Both the position numbers and the translations under genes were made by a program. A DNA stretch of 64,000 nt from Argopecten irradians (Eukaryota > Mollusca > Bivalvia > Pectinida > Pectinidae): positions 29,885,331-29,949,330 of the forward strand of contig NC_091143.1 in the NCBI RefSeq assembly GCF_041381155.1, read 5' to 3'. Shown here one piece after another: positions 51,870 to 61,534 of this stretch (its first letter is position 1; each line of letters begins with the position of its first letter). The notes under the pieces were generated by a model, which had not been told where the DNA came from, did no database searches, and saw nothing but the letters and a program-made list of their open reading frames with translations.

Positions 51870-52955
51870 TTACGAGACAACACATCGCGACGTTGTCTTC
51901 ACCCCTGTCCTCGGAGATTGAGCAACTTCTGGGATTTCCTTTTCTATCAGCAAATCAAACTTTGATTCGTATTCTGCTCCAGTGGCATCGTTGTAGACCC
52001 TAATATCAAATTCGGTTCTTCCGAAGTAAACCTCCAGTGAGTAGTTGACTGAATTTGGCCATCCAGCGGTGGGTGGTGTGATGGTTATGATACCAATCTG
52101 TTGACAGCTCGGATCAGTTGTATATTCGGGATCGTTTTCCGTAGAAGCAAATATTGGGATTTCCATCTCAAGATATTTTCTTGTTTCTTTCCAATGTTGA
52201 GATACCAGATTCTTCGCTTCGCGTTTATCATTTATCTTAACGATTTCTCCCTTGTACACAAACTTTTGGAAAATATTTATACAAACGTCCTGCAGGTTGA
52301 CATCACGACGATACTCGGGTTTATGTTTCTGTGTGGCAAATGGCTTCATGATGCGTATACCATATGTATGCCTGCACATGCGTGCGGATACGGTGTGTGG
52401 CTCGAATCCGAACAGGACAGCTCCATCCATGACAGCTACTTCAGCTTGAGGCGGAATCAGCACAGTGACATTCTGAAAAGTGTCCTTTATCTGACTGGAC
52501 ACGTACCCAGACTGAGAGTATCCACCTACCATCATTATCAACTTGACACCTTTCACCTTGCCCAGGATGTTCTGAACATGCTCTATTATCTTATCTTTCG
52601 AAGAAAAGAACATTTTGAAATCTTTGTTGGAAATGTCCATTTTATAGGAATTCGATAAAATTTTATGTCTAATTTGCCTTCAATAATCAGCACTGGCGGG
52701 ATATCAACCGGACGTCATTTTCTGTCGTCTTCTTAAGTGTCCTTTTCTTAGCTTCAAAATTGCTTTCTAGCTTCATCCAATGCGATTTCCTTGTCTTTCT
52801 TAAAGTTTCGGCGTCAGCTTTCCCAATTTTTTCGTTAATGAATTCGTTAAAAGCCTGGTCAACATTGGTACCTCCCCAGTCTCCTCCGGATGATGGGATG
52901 ATTTCTGTCAGAGTCCCATCTTCAGATATCTCGTGAACAGCGATGTCAACAGTGC
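51870..52955 (-). CDS. HSPA12-like copy 2, exon 4 (frameshifted)
   Basis: Begins at acceptor AGGAG|GCACTG. A base missing near 52,709 sends the frame to a stop. Two extra bases near 52,660 do not restore it. From MDISNKDFKMFF (52,640) to CVVS and TAA (51,870) the frame is open for 256 codons and includes the adenosine loop MMVGGYSQSG. Confidence 0.85.
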
Positions 52956-53292
52956 CTCCTTACAATATACAAGTGATATGCTCATATGTAAAACATGTAA
53001 ACATTACCTTCACGTGGATGCTGCTTGAAAAATACACTTTCAAATATTCGTTTAGTCAGTAATTTTCGCATATGCCTCGTTTCGTGGGATTTGTTATGTT
53101 CTCGAAAAAAATTGATTCGCGATAATTAAACAGTAAACCTTATGCACTTTTCTGATCAGATCGCGAGATTTTAATCATCGTTGCAATTGCATTTTTGTCA
53201 TTTTTGTAAAAATCGTGATTTTTTTAATTCGCGAAAATATAAAAAAACCTTACTTTATCCACGTGTAATAAGCAACAAGATTCATATCTTAC

Positions 53293-53443
53293 CTCCCATA
53301 TCTAGGATCATATATCGACTACCAACGGAGAGAAATTCCTCTTTATTTATATCCTTTAAAGTACCATGTTTGAGTGTCCCGCAGTAAATGGCCGCAGCTT
53401 CCGGTTCTAGCGCCAGCACCAACTGGTTTGCTGGGATACCGGC
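53293..53443 (-). CDS. HSPA12-like copy 2, exon 3
   Basis: 151 nt, same length and phase as copy 1, no lesion. It encodes AGIPANQLVLALEPEAAA and SRYMILDMGG. Confidence 0.85.
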
Positions 53444-53521
53444 CTGGGAACAGACCAATTTACAAATAACATTACAAACATACAATCAATTAGAATTAAA
53501 GTTAAATATAATTTACGCGGT

Positions 53522-53566
53522 ATTATTTTAAATACGTAATTATGATTACGTATTTAAAATCAAGAA
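53522..53566. repeat. perfect palindrome in intron 2 of copy 2
   Basis: The 16-bp arms 'attttaaatacgtaat' and 'attacgtatttaaaat' are separated by 4 bp. Copy 1 has no palindrome at the corresponding place (about 42,360-42,415). Confidence 0.85.
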
Positions 53567-53781
53567 CCATGTGAATGAGAGGTGTGTATGGTGGTTATTA
53601 ATCATAAGGCATACTCTTATAATTACCTTCCCGTTAATGTCAAGAGTATTCTACAAATATAAACCCGATACCCTGTTATGCAAATTATGTTTTTTGTTTT
53701 TGTTTTGCAGGGCATTAAGTGGTTGCGAAATACATAACACACACACACAATTTCATGCAAGTTTATGAAAGAAACATTTAC

Positions 53782-53997
53782 TTTGACTGCTGCGTCTCGC
53801 ATGAATTGTTTGGCCAGGTTCATTCCAGATGGCAGGAACTGTGAGCACCCATTGTATGTCCTCTTCTGAACAGGGTTTCTGTCATTAAGTTCATCGAGTG
53901 CTGCTTTCTTAAGGAACCGTATGCTTTCTGAAAACACAATAAGAGCTTGACATGTGCGTCCCTCTTGATCCTGGATTTCAAATTCTCTTGTAAGACT
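53782..53997 (-). CDS. HSPA12-like copy 2, exon 2 (two compensating indels)
   Basis: 216 nt with intact acceptor TTTCAG and donor GTAAAT. A base is missing near 53,867 and one is gained near 53,816. The conserved block that reads VPAIWTEPAKQF in copy 1 therefore becomes an unrelated stretch before AKQFMRDAA resumes. Confidence 0.8.
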
Positions 53998-54159
53998 CTG
54001 AAACATATAAGGTTTTCTTATAGATCATACATTGTTTGCTATCCGCTATCCTCATATAATTATTTTTATTAGTATATGCACAAGAAATCACATAAGAAAT
54101 TACAATTGATTCTGAACTAGATACCAGACAGAATACAATAATACATTGAAATGTATTTA

Positions 54160-54346
54160 TTCTATATTTGCATATTACATAGTAATCTACCCTTGCGGGT
54201 AGGTATTGGTTGAGACGTCATGTGTTTGCGAGTGTAACGTCATTTTTTTCGGAGAAAACGACGAAAAATTGCGACCACAAATAATGACGTCCCAATGGAT
54301 ACCTACCCACAAGTGAGCTAACTCTGTAATATGCAAAAATGGAATA
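54160..54346. mobile_element. MITE of the 'acctacccgcaaggga' family, in intron 1 of HSPA12 copy 2
   Basis: Best-preserved ends of the family. 'tattctatatttgcatatta' pairs with 'gtaatatgcaaaaatggaata', and 'acccttgcgggtaggtattg' pairs with 'gatacctacccacaagtg'. It lies in a different intron from the copy 1 element, so the two insertions are independent. Confidence 0.85.
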
Positions 54347-54787
54347 GAAACAAAACCCGATTGATTTAGTAATCCATCGATTGAATGACGACAGGAACAG
54401 AATTCAGTTTCTGTTTCCCATGTTGACGTCTAGAATGCGCATTCCCTAGTCGAAAAGTATACCAATATGTACTAGTATCATGATTATGAGTTTATTTGTA
54501 TATGCCTATAGAAATAGGTGTTACCCAAGGGAGCTTTCTTCACCCTTAACAAAGGTAATCAGGTAATTGTGAAACATGTAAATACCTATATGATATTATT
54601 ACCTAGTACGCGTACATGTAGCTTTGCTGTTTTCTTTTTGCATTTGTTAAATCATGTTTGCCATTGTCCCGCTGTCAGTTGCCAACGCTTAGATGCGATG
54701 TTTCTGGAAATATTGATAATTCGAATGAAATGATATTAGTTATGTAGGAATTACCCGACCTTTAATTATCAGATCACTAAAACTTAC

Positions 54788-55113
54788 CATTTTGTTAAAA
54801 AGTTCCATTTTAAATCTTGCATAATAATGCCACGTTTGGTGCTGTTTTTTATCGGTGAGTTCAGAATACTTTTCTTCCGCATCATATCCGAAACTGTCAA
54901 AGACCCCATCTGGATCAAAGAGAGCCACAGTGGGAGCCTTCTTGGACAAATTCCCTGCTAGACTGGATTCCCAGCTGTTATGAAATATCTCTCCCGGGCA
55001 CCATCAGATTTTTGGAATTCACTCCTGAAGCTGTATGCATATCCAGTGTATGTGGTGCCGAAGTCGATAGCTACCACCGCTGCCGGCAGATTAGAGACAC
55101 CACCGGTCGCCAT
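54788..55113 (-). CDS. HSPA12-like copy 2, exon 1 (frameshifted)
   Basis: It starts at ATG 55,113 with the same phosphate-1 loop as copy 1. The frame is lost at a CCCGGGAGAGAT stretch near 54,990, where copy 1 has two fewer bases, and a TAG follows. The downstream part (KKAPTVALFDPDGVFDSFGY) is in another frame. Donor AAAATG|GTAAGT is kept. Confidence 0.8.
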
Positions 55114-56116
55114 TGCTCGAATCCAACTGGACCAAGTGTCAGCAATAACTGCTGTTTTCCCTAATACAAAAATGTTTAAGTAATAGTTATAGTATTATTA
55201 CATAGTTTTTTATAATGTATCTAATTAAGTATAGAGAGAAATAAGATAATTACAAGTAATGGCATTTGTGAATAAACAAAGGTTCAAGAAACAGGCGCAC
55301 TTGCACTGTACTTTATCTTGCAACTGCTGCACATACTGACAGATTACTACTACCGGATAAACATGTTTTTTATCTTCCATACGATCACATGAATTTGTGC
55401 CACATCTGACGGCAGTTTACATCCATTTTGAATGACATTTATAAGAAAATGGTTGCAGGATAAACAGATTACACAGTTAATATCTTACATTAAAATTTTA
55501 TTTTGGTGCTCGACACGAAAGGCCTCGCACCAAGATAAACCTAATATCACAAAAATGTGTAAAGTGCCACTCACTGACATTTTTTATCAGACATATAGAA
55601 AGTTTTTTTGTAAAAATACCTCAAAAATAAATTTTGAACAGTGTTTTTGGAAAATGTGATGAAAAAACCCAGACTTCTGACGCATTTAAGAAGCCAAATA
55701 CAAGTGATAATTTATAATTTGTAATGTGTTGATTTATTGTTTGGGATAACAAAAGGACAAAAGAGTTGTTTACGCAACTTGCATTACATACCATCAATTG
55801 TTCCTTTCAGCAGAAATATTTTGTAATACACATCTAGAAAAGCAATTCAATATAGTGATCAAATAAACAGAGCTGTCCGATACTACAATTACTTTTAGTC
55901 AAGTACATACAACGATAATGTGATCTAGTACATGTAATTCGGTTATAACATTAGCGTTATCAGAGGTAAAAAAAGGTACGCCAGCACACCACGAGGTACA
56001 TATCAAACAGAAGTACGTATCAAACAGCTTAATTTGCGTAGTACGCCGTATAACACCAATGGAGACTTGTTTATAGCTAATATCCCGTGTAACATGCACT
56101 ACCGACGTTTGTTCAA

Positions 56117-56306
56117 ACACACAGGTGGTAGGCGCGGTACCAGGTCACAGAAACTGGCCATGGTTGTCAGATGAAAAAGGATAACCTTTCCGAATAACCC
56201 GTCCATGCCTGTAGTCGTGGGACGGGTTTTATTCGGGAAGGAGTTATTCATTTTCATCTGACAACCATTTTTTGTGACCCGGGACTGCGCCTATAACCTG
56301 TGTTCC
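56117..56306. mobile_element. fold-back element between HSPA12 copy 2 and gene 3
   Basis: Arms of about 90 bp pair around a spacer of only a few bases. 'aacacacaggtggtaggcgc' pairs with 'gcgcctataacctgtgttcc', 'tggttgtcagatgaaaa' with 'ttttcatctgacaacca', and 'cgaataacccgtcc' with 'ggacgggttttattcg'. It lies in the upstream region of copy 2 and is not obvious in unit 1. Confidence 0.85.
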
Positions 56307-57354
56307 TACACTATGCAATTTTATTAAAATGATACCTTTCCTAACAACGTCCCATAATAAGGATATGGCAACAGGGTCTCGTTCTGATCACCTTTTGAAT
56401 AGGCCAATAACAATTTTACTTTTAAAATCTTGAAAGCGTTACTTAGGTACATTGTTAGTAATTGGATTTTTTCTATATATGCCACTTTTACATAATATAA
56501 GACTTATAACAGTCATTTGCATGCCGCATAATAAAATACAAACACAAACAAGTAAACAAACTCAACCATAACCCAAAAGTACGGGCAAATACCCAACACA
56601 ACAAAACAAACCAAACCCAAAACCACCACCAACCCGCAAACACAAGGTAACACAAAATCACTCATGCCTTATGCAAGTCAAATTCCGTCATAACAAAACC
56701 TTATAATATCTTACTATAGACATTAGTAAACACATTATGACTGACCGGATGAAACGAAAGTAAATTAACGTATAGATAAACTCTCTGTTTAGAACATAAT
56801 TGTAATACATCATATATACATGTGGCCGTTTTATGTGTAGGACGTTAATCAATTGGCATTGCAATGAACTCGGTTCCTTCACTTCACCTTCAGGGAATCA
56901 CCTTCTTACGAATGGTTTTTGGGGGAGTAAAACAACAATAACAATTGGCAATACACAGGCCAACCAGTACCTCCCTCTGTAATTTGGCTAAAATATCCTA
57001 AACTTATAAAGTGATTATCCACATACACTATTCGTAGGGTATTATTGTGTAATATAATATTTTTGAAAAGAAAAATGCGGACAAAATGAGTTTCATGAAA
57101 ACGAAAGTACATGTTTGTATAGACAGCTATGAACATTTAAAGGTGATTGACTGGTGAAAAACATAATTCTTATAATCTGAATAGAATAAACATACCTTAT
57201 AATTTTATATAAACAAATAGTATTCATACATACTGGATATATAATTACCACATTGTTCGCTCAGACTAGTCCAGTATTTCTCCAAACATGGCGGTGTAAG
57301 ATAGGATCGGCAATCACGAGACACGGTTACGTAAAGTCCCTAGCTTAGTGACGG

Positions 57355-57420
57355 TTAACATAGGTCGTCAGCTTTGTTTACATATCATGTGTTTATAAAA
57401 TATATTTGTGTCACCTTTTA
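57355..57420 (-). promoter_or_regulatory. putative promoter of HSPA12 copy 2
   Basis: Counterpart of the 45,960-46,030 block. TATATTTTATAAA on the minus strand (about 57,392-57,405) and the downstream 'cgtaaccgtgtctcgtgatt' are retained, although the gene body of this copy has decayed. Confidence 0.35.
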
Positions 57421-57614
57421 TACCAAATGCGATGTATCGTATATGATAAAAAATGTTTGATAGCAAATGACATAGAACCGCAGATATATGCTGATATTTG
57501 TCTCATTGGTATAAACAGTACGTTTTGTAAAAGTTGTGTGTTATTTTTTAATTGTACGTTTGCCAAATTTATGCGCATGTACAGTCAAGGAACATAAGAA
57601 TTCGTCACTGTTGT

Positions 57615-58980
57615 TTTATTAAGTATATATTTCATACATTTTTACTTGTTTTCAATTAGTCATCTTTTGTTATTTTTCCTTTGATGCTATGCTGTCTGTT
57701 CCCAGTTTAAAGAACATTCTTTACGCCATGTTCCTCATTAGAAAGCATTTCAGGCGTAAAGAAAGTTCCTTCACTAAAGATATCGTCTTTAACTTCTGTA
57801 ATGTTTTCCCATAGAAAATTTAATATATGTAAGACATGAAACATTGATAAAACTAGTGCCTCATATGTTTTATATTTGTTTTGTCAATTGGATTTTCCTT
57901 TCATTTCTCATGGGCGCGGTGGGTTATCCTGGTGCTGCAGATGTTGATGGTGGAAACAAAAACAAAAATAAAAACCAACAATTTCAATAAAATGAAAAAT
58001 GTTATTAAATGTCAATTAGTAATTGAACGTTTTTGGAGTTAAAACTGGGCACATGATGAAAGAAATTGAGATGTTAACATAAGTTTTTATTTATTCAAAG
58101 TTATTGTACCGTGTAGCTGACAAATACAAATATACCTAAAACTCCAAATAGCTTAAAATTAGAACAAATAAACAGCGATCATACTGATTGATCATGACCA
58201 GTATATCTCCATCGGACACAATGGCATGTTTATCTTTTTTTGTTTTTACTTTTTTTTTGCCAAGATTTAAAGTTCCTTTATGTTATTGATAGCAGGGACA
58301 GACATTCGACAATCTAAAAAAATCATTTCATAATTGATCTCAGTTGATAAGTTGATTTTCACGATATAAAGATTATAAGTGTTTTTGATATATTTAGTCT
58401 TAAAAATCCTTGTAAAAATAGGCAATGACAATGACAATGACATTGTCATTGTGAAAATAGATGACTATGCAATGTATATCGAGTGTCAACGCCAGCTCGG
58501 GATTCCTTGGATATTTCCCGTCTATTAATTACGTAGTCTGACTGCTTGCAACAATTTTTTACATTAACTGACATATCGTCATTAGATCATTAACTTAATC
58601 AGTATACAAAATATGGAACTCTTTTAAAATAAAAGCATAACAAAATCCAGGGATGTAGATAGTATATGTACAAAATGGGACTGTATGATAATAATAGTAT
58701 ACCTCTATTAACAGTCGATATACGACTCTGTTAACATTACGTGTGTATATGTACAGTATATATATGGTAAACGAGTCAAGGTTGTAGACGTGTACTAATA
58801 ATGTCTTTGTATAGGTTTAAAATCCCATGTGTATTGGCAAATGCCTTATAACATAAAGGACATTTAACTTCCTGTTCCATCTGATTGGGTGTTATGTTAA
58901 ACGTTTCTATTATGTTCGGTATTCTTTTATATCAATACTTCCGTTATTGGTGTATACTCGTTAAATCAAATTACGCCTTG
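57615..58980. other. intergenic between divergent HSPA12-like genes
   Basis: Includes a small hairpin at 57,712-57,768 ('gaacattctttacgcc' with 'ggcgtaaagaaagttc') and a palindrome at 58,429-58,452 (arms 'caatgacaatg' and 'cattgtcattg'). Upstream of gene 3, 'cagtatatatatgg' near 58,755 could act as a TATA-like site, but this is weak. Confidence 0.45.
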
Positions 58981-58985
58981 TGTAC

Positions 58986-59371
58986 ATGATGGCAGACGTT
59001 TCTGACTGCGGGACCAAAGACTCAGTTGGATCAGAGAGTACCTCTACCCGTCATCGTAAACCCTCGGGAACTGACAAACGTATCGTGGCTGCAATAGATT
59101 TCGGTACCACTTACTCCGGGTATGCTTTCACATTCAGTAAAGAGTATGAGAAATCTGCTGGAGCACGTGAGATATTCGTTAATAGGTGGTCCCCCAGGAC
59201 AGGGGCTCATCTCTCGGCCAAGGCTCCACCACCGCCCTGTTTGACCCCGATATGATATTTCATTCCTTTGGGTACGAAGCCGAGGAGAAATACACTGATC
59301 TGATACAGATGAAACAGCAACAAGATTGGCACTGCTTCAGGAGATTCAAGATGCAGCTTCATGACAGAATG
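58986..59371 (+). CDS. HSPA12-like gene 3, exon 1 (1-nt frameshift)
   Basis: Starts at tandem ATGs (58,986 and 58,989) and ends at donor AGAATG|GTAAGA. Phosphate-1 loop AIDFGTTYSGYAFTF. The frame slips in 'gctccaccaccgccctg', where one base fewer than expected is present, then continues as ALFDPDMIFHSFGYEAEEKY in the next frame. Confidence 0.8.
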
Positions 59372-59652
59372 GTAAGACTGTTATATTTTACAAATATTAA
59401 TTTGCTTATAAGAATAAGAACAATGTTTCATCTTTAAAAGTATTAATTAGCATACAAACGTCTAGGCCTTCGTATATATGTGTATTGTAGTACGGAATAC
59501 ACAATAGAATAGTAATACTATACATATATCATTTTACAAATTGTTATCGACAATGCACTTGTATAAATGTTTTGATGGAATGATCTTAAGGTCTGGTTAA
59601 ACAATTGTGAAAACGACACTTCATATTAAGGAATTCAAAGTTCTAGTTGTAT

Positions 59653-59849
59653 TGTAAACCAGCGTTCTTTCGCGACAACTAAATTTCGCGATTTCCATTT
59701 CAAAATATTCTCGCGGATGAATATATCTTTAAATTTAATTGTGCAAGAAGTGTCATAGATATCAATTCGCGAAGATAAACTTTCTGGAATTTACCTTGAT
59801 CGCGAAATTTGCGAAAATAAATCGCAGGCGAAAGGAAGTTGGTTTACAG
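59653..59849. mobile_element. MITE with 'tgtaaacca...tttcgc' ends, in intron 1 of gene 3
   Basis: Inverted ends 'attgtaaaccagcgttcttt' and 'gaaggaagttggtttacag'-like (right end 'gaaaggaagttggtttacag'). The inner arms are rich in TTCGCG / CGCGAA. About 197 bp, non-coding. Confidence 0.75.
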
Positions 59850-59931
59850 TAGTCAATATCGGCCTCCATATATGAGAAGTTTTGAGTGTGGTGCATGTAT
59901 CTTTGTTTTGGGAAATGGGTATGATATGTAA

Positions 59932-60321
59932 ATCCTTGCCCATATCATAGCGCAATCTCACCAACGCATCAAAGGCATTGAACAGCACACAACAATATTC
60001 CCAGTCATATCATACTTACAAAGGACACATATTAGTCACCACATTCATTCAATACTGGTAGGAAAAGAAATAACCACGAGTATAGACTATGATTCTCATG
60101 GCAAAATCACCGAATTACAAAACGTTCTCACAAGGGCGAACGCTCATGTTCATAGTCAAAATGTGACGATGTCAATGGAAATGTTAGAAGAAAGAATAAA
60201 GTCAGTTAGGAAGGAGGGAAAAGATCATATTTCGCTGTTATGCAATGAAAGGAACAATTACAATCATCAACAAATATTAATATGCGATTCGATTCGCTTA
60301 TTGAGATGTTTACTGCTTTAA
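59932..60321 (+). other. 129-codon stop-to-stop frame inside intron 1 of gene 3, function unknown
   Basis: The frame is open from after TAA at 59,929 to TAA at 60,319. It reads ...AQSHQRIKGIEQHTTIF, then GKEITTSIDYDSHGKITELQ, then MSMEMLEERIKSVRKEGK. The composition looks protein-like (charged, amphipathic second half), but the first ATG is late (about 60,168) and I recognise no family. It may be the coding remnant of a retroposed fragment or chance. Confidence 0.25.
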
Positions 60322-60343
60322 TTTTTTGTTTTTGCTCATACAG

Positions 60344-60562
60344 ACACTCAAGCGTAAACTGAAAATAACTGATGAGGCAGGTCGCAAGTTTCCTGCCAAT
60401 GTTGTGTATACTGAGAGCATTAAATATCTACACAAGAAGGCACTGGCCTCGATTGAGACGCAGTGTCATGTAAGTGACATTGGAGCAATTCATTGGGTAC
60501 TTACGATCCCGGCCATTTGGACAGAACCAGCAAAACAGTTCATGCGTGAGGCGGCCATTGCA
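60344..60562 (+). CDS. HSPA12-like gene 3, exon 2
   Basis: 73 codons between CATACAG|ACACTC and ATTGCA|GTAAGT. Encodes LKRKLKITDEAGRKFP and VLTIPAIWTEPAKQFMREAA. Intact. Confidence 0.85.
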
Positions 60563-61350
60563 GTAAGTAGATATCAACCGTAAGTCATGTAATATCATTT
60601 CTTGTGCGCCATGTACTTTGTGTAACCGTTTCTTTCGGTGTTCTTTGGGTAACAATATATTGATTTTCTTTACTTTCTAATAGGACAGATTGAAAAGATT
60701 AATCGACTTGGTTAGAATCAAAACATAAATAAAATCATGTAAATTCAATTTACAAAAGTAAAAATACATAGATTACATAGGAGAGATTTACAGTGCGCAA
60801 AGATTATTTACGCGGTGGTTCTTTATCACAGCACATGATTTGATGTTTAGTGTGGTCTGTGCCTGTTACAATTGTTTGTGTATCACAGCCGCAATGAGTA
60901 GACAGCTTTGAAAACACAAGTGCTGATTTTAAAATTATTGACATTTTTGTTATCATTTGGAAAACAAGAAGCATGCAGATCTGTGCAGTTTTGAAGAATT
61001 CAAATAAACAAAAATACAAGTTTATTAAAATCATTTAAATTAGTAATCTTAAAAATTATGAATTAAGGTAGCTACATACTTTTGGGGAAACCAATGTCAT
61101 TTTTTATCAATTTGTCTTTTTCTCGTTATTTTTATGTAAATTTCAAATATGTAAAGAAAAAATGGCTTCTTTAATTTGTTTTTTTTTATATAGATATCTG
61201 TGGCTTTAGATATGCCATGTTTTTTTAAGTCGGGATAATGAAAAAGCAATATGATAAATAAATAATCCCAAAATATGCTTCAATGTTTCACAAGAAAATG
61301 TGCTTCCTATATTTTGTGTAACCAACCTACTTGAATTCATCTGTATGCAG

Positions 61351-61510
61351 GCTGGAATCCCAACAGAAAATCTCCGGATAGCGTTAGAGCCGGAAGCTGC
61401 CGCAGTCTACTGTCGTTCTCTCTTAGACGGCACATTGACTGACTCGCATGACAACAGATTAAAGGATGCTTTCAGGCCTGGAGGGTGTTACATAATCGTC
61501 GACATGGGAG
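61351..61510 (+). CDS. HSPA12-like gene 3, exon 3
   Basis: 160 nt between ATGCAG|GCTGGA and GGGAG|GTAAAT, three codons longer than in copies 1 and 2. Encodes AGIPTENLRIALEPEAAA and GGCYIIVDMG. Intact. Confidence 0.85.
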
Positions 61511-61534
61511 GTAAATGTATTGTAAACTACTATA

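Larger units (their letters stand above)
51870..55113 (-). pseudogene. HSPA12-like atypical Hsp70, copy 2 (several frameshifts)
   Basis: Four exons match copy 1: 54,788-55,113; 53,782-53,997; 53,293-53,443; 51,870-52,955, with GT-AG borders kept. Lesions relative to copy 1: about 2 extra nt in exon 1 near 54,990, leading to a stop; a missing nt (about 53,867) and an extra nt (about 53,816) in exon 2 that compensate each other but scramble about 20 residues; and a missing nt (about 52,709) plus 2 extra nt (about 52,660) in exon 4 that leave the frame broken. The segment missing from copy 1 after GGYSQSG is present here (YVSSQIKDTFQNVTVLIP). The C-terminus is again CVVS. The many small indels suggest a pseudogene, or indel errors in the assembly. 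Confidence 0.85.
48900..57610. repeat. tandem segmental duplication, unit 2 (HSPA12 copy 2)
   Basis: Direct-orientation homolog of 32,550-46,110. It lacks the LINE, the (GTAT)n tract and the 490-bp intron insertion of unit 1. It has its own MITE in intron 1 and a fold-back upstream. About 8.7 kb against about 13.5 kb for unit 1. Confidence 0.8.

Noticed and set aside
52101..52658. 185-codon plus-strand frame opposite HSPA12 copy 2 exon 4
   Set aside because: It is the antisense shadow of the conserved exon. The same shadow appears in shorter form over copy 1.
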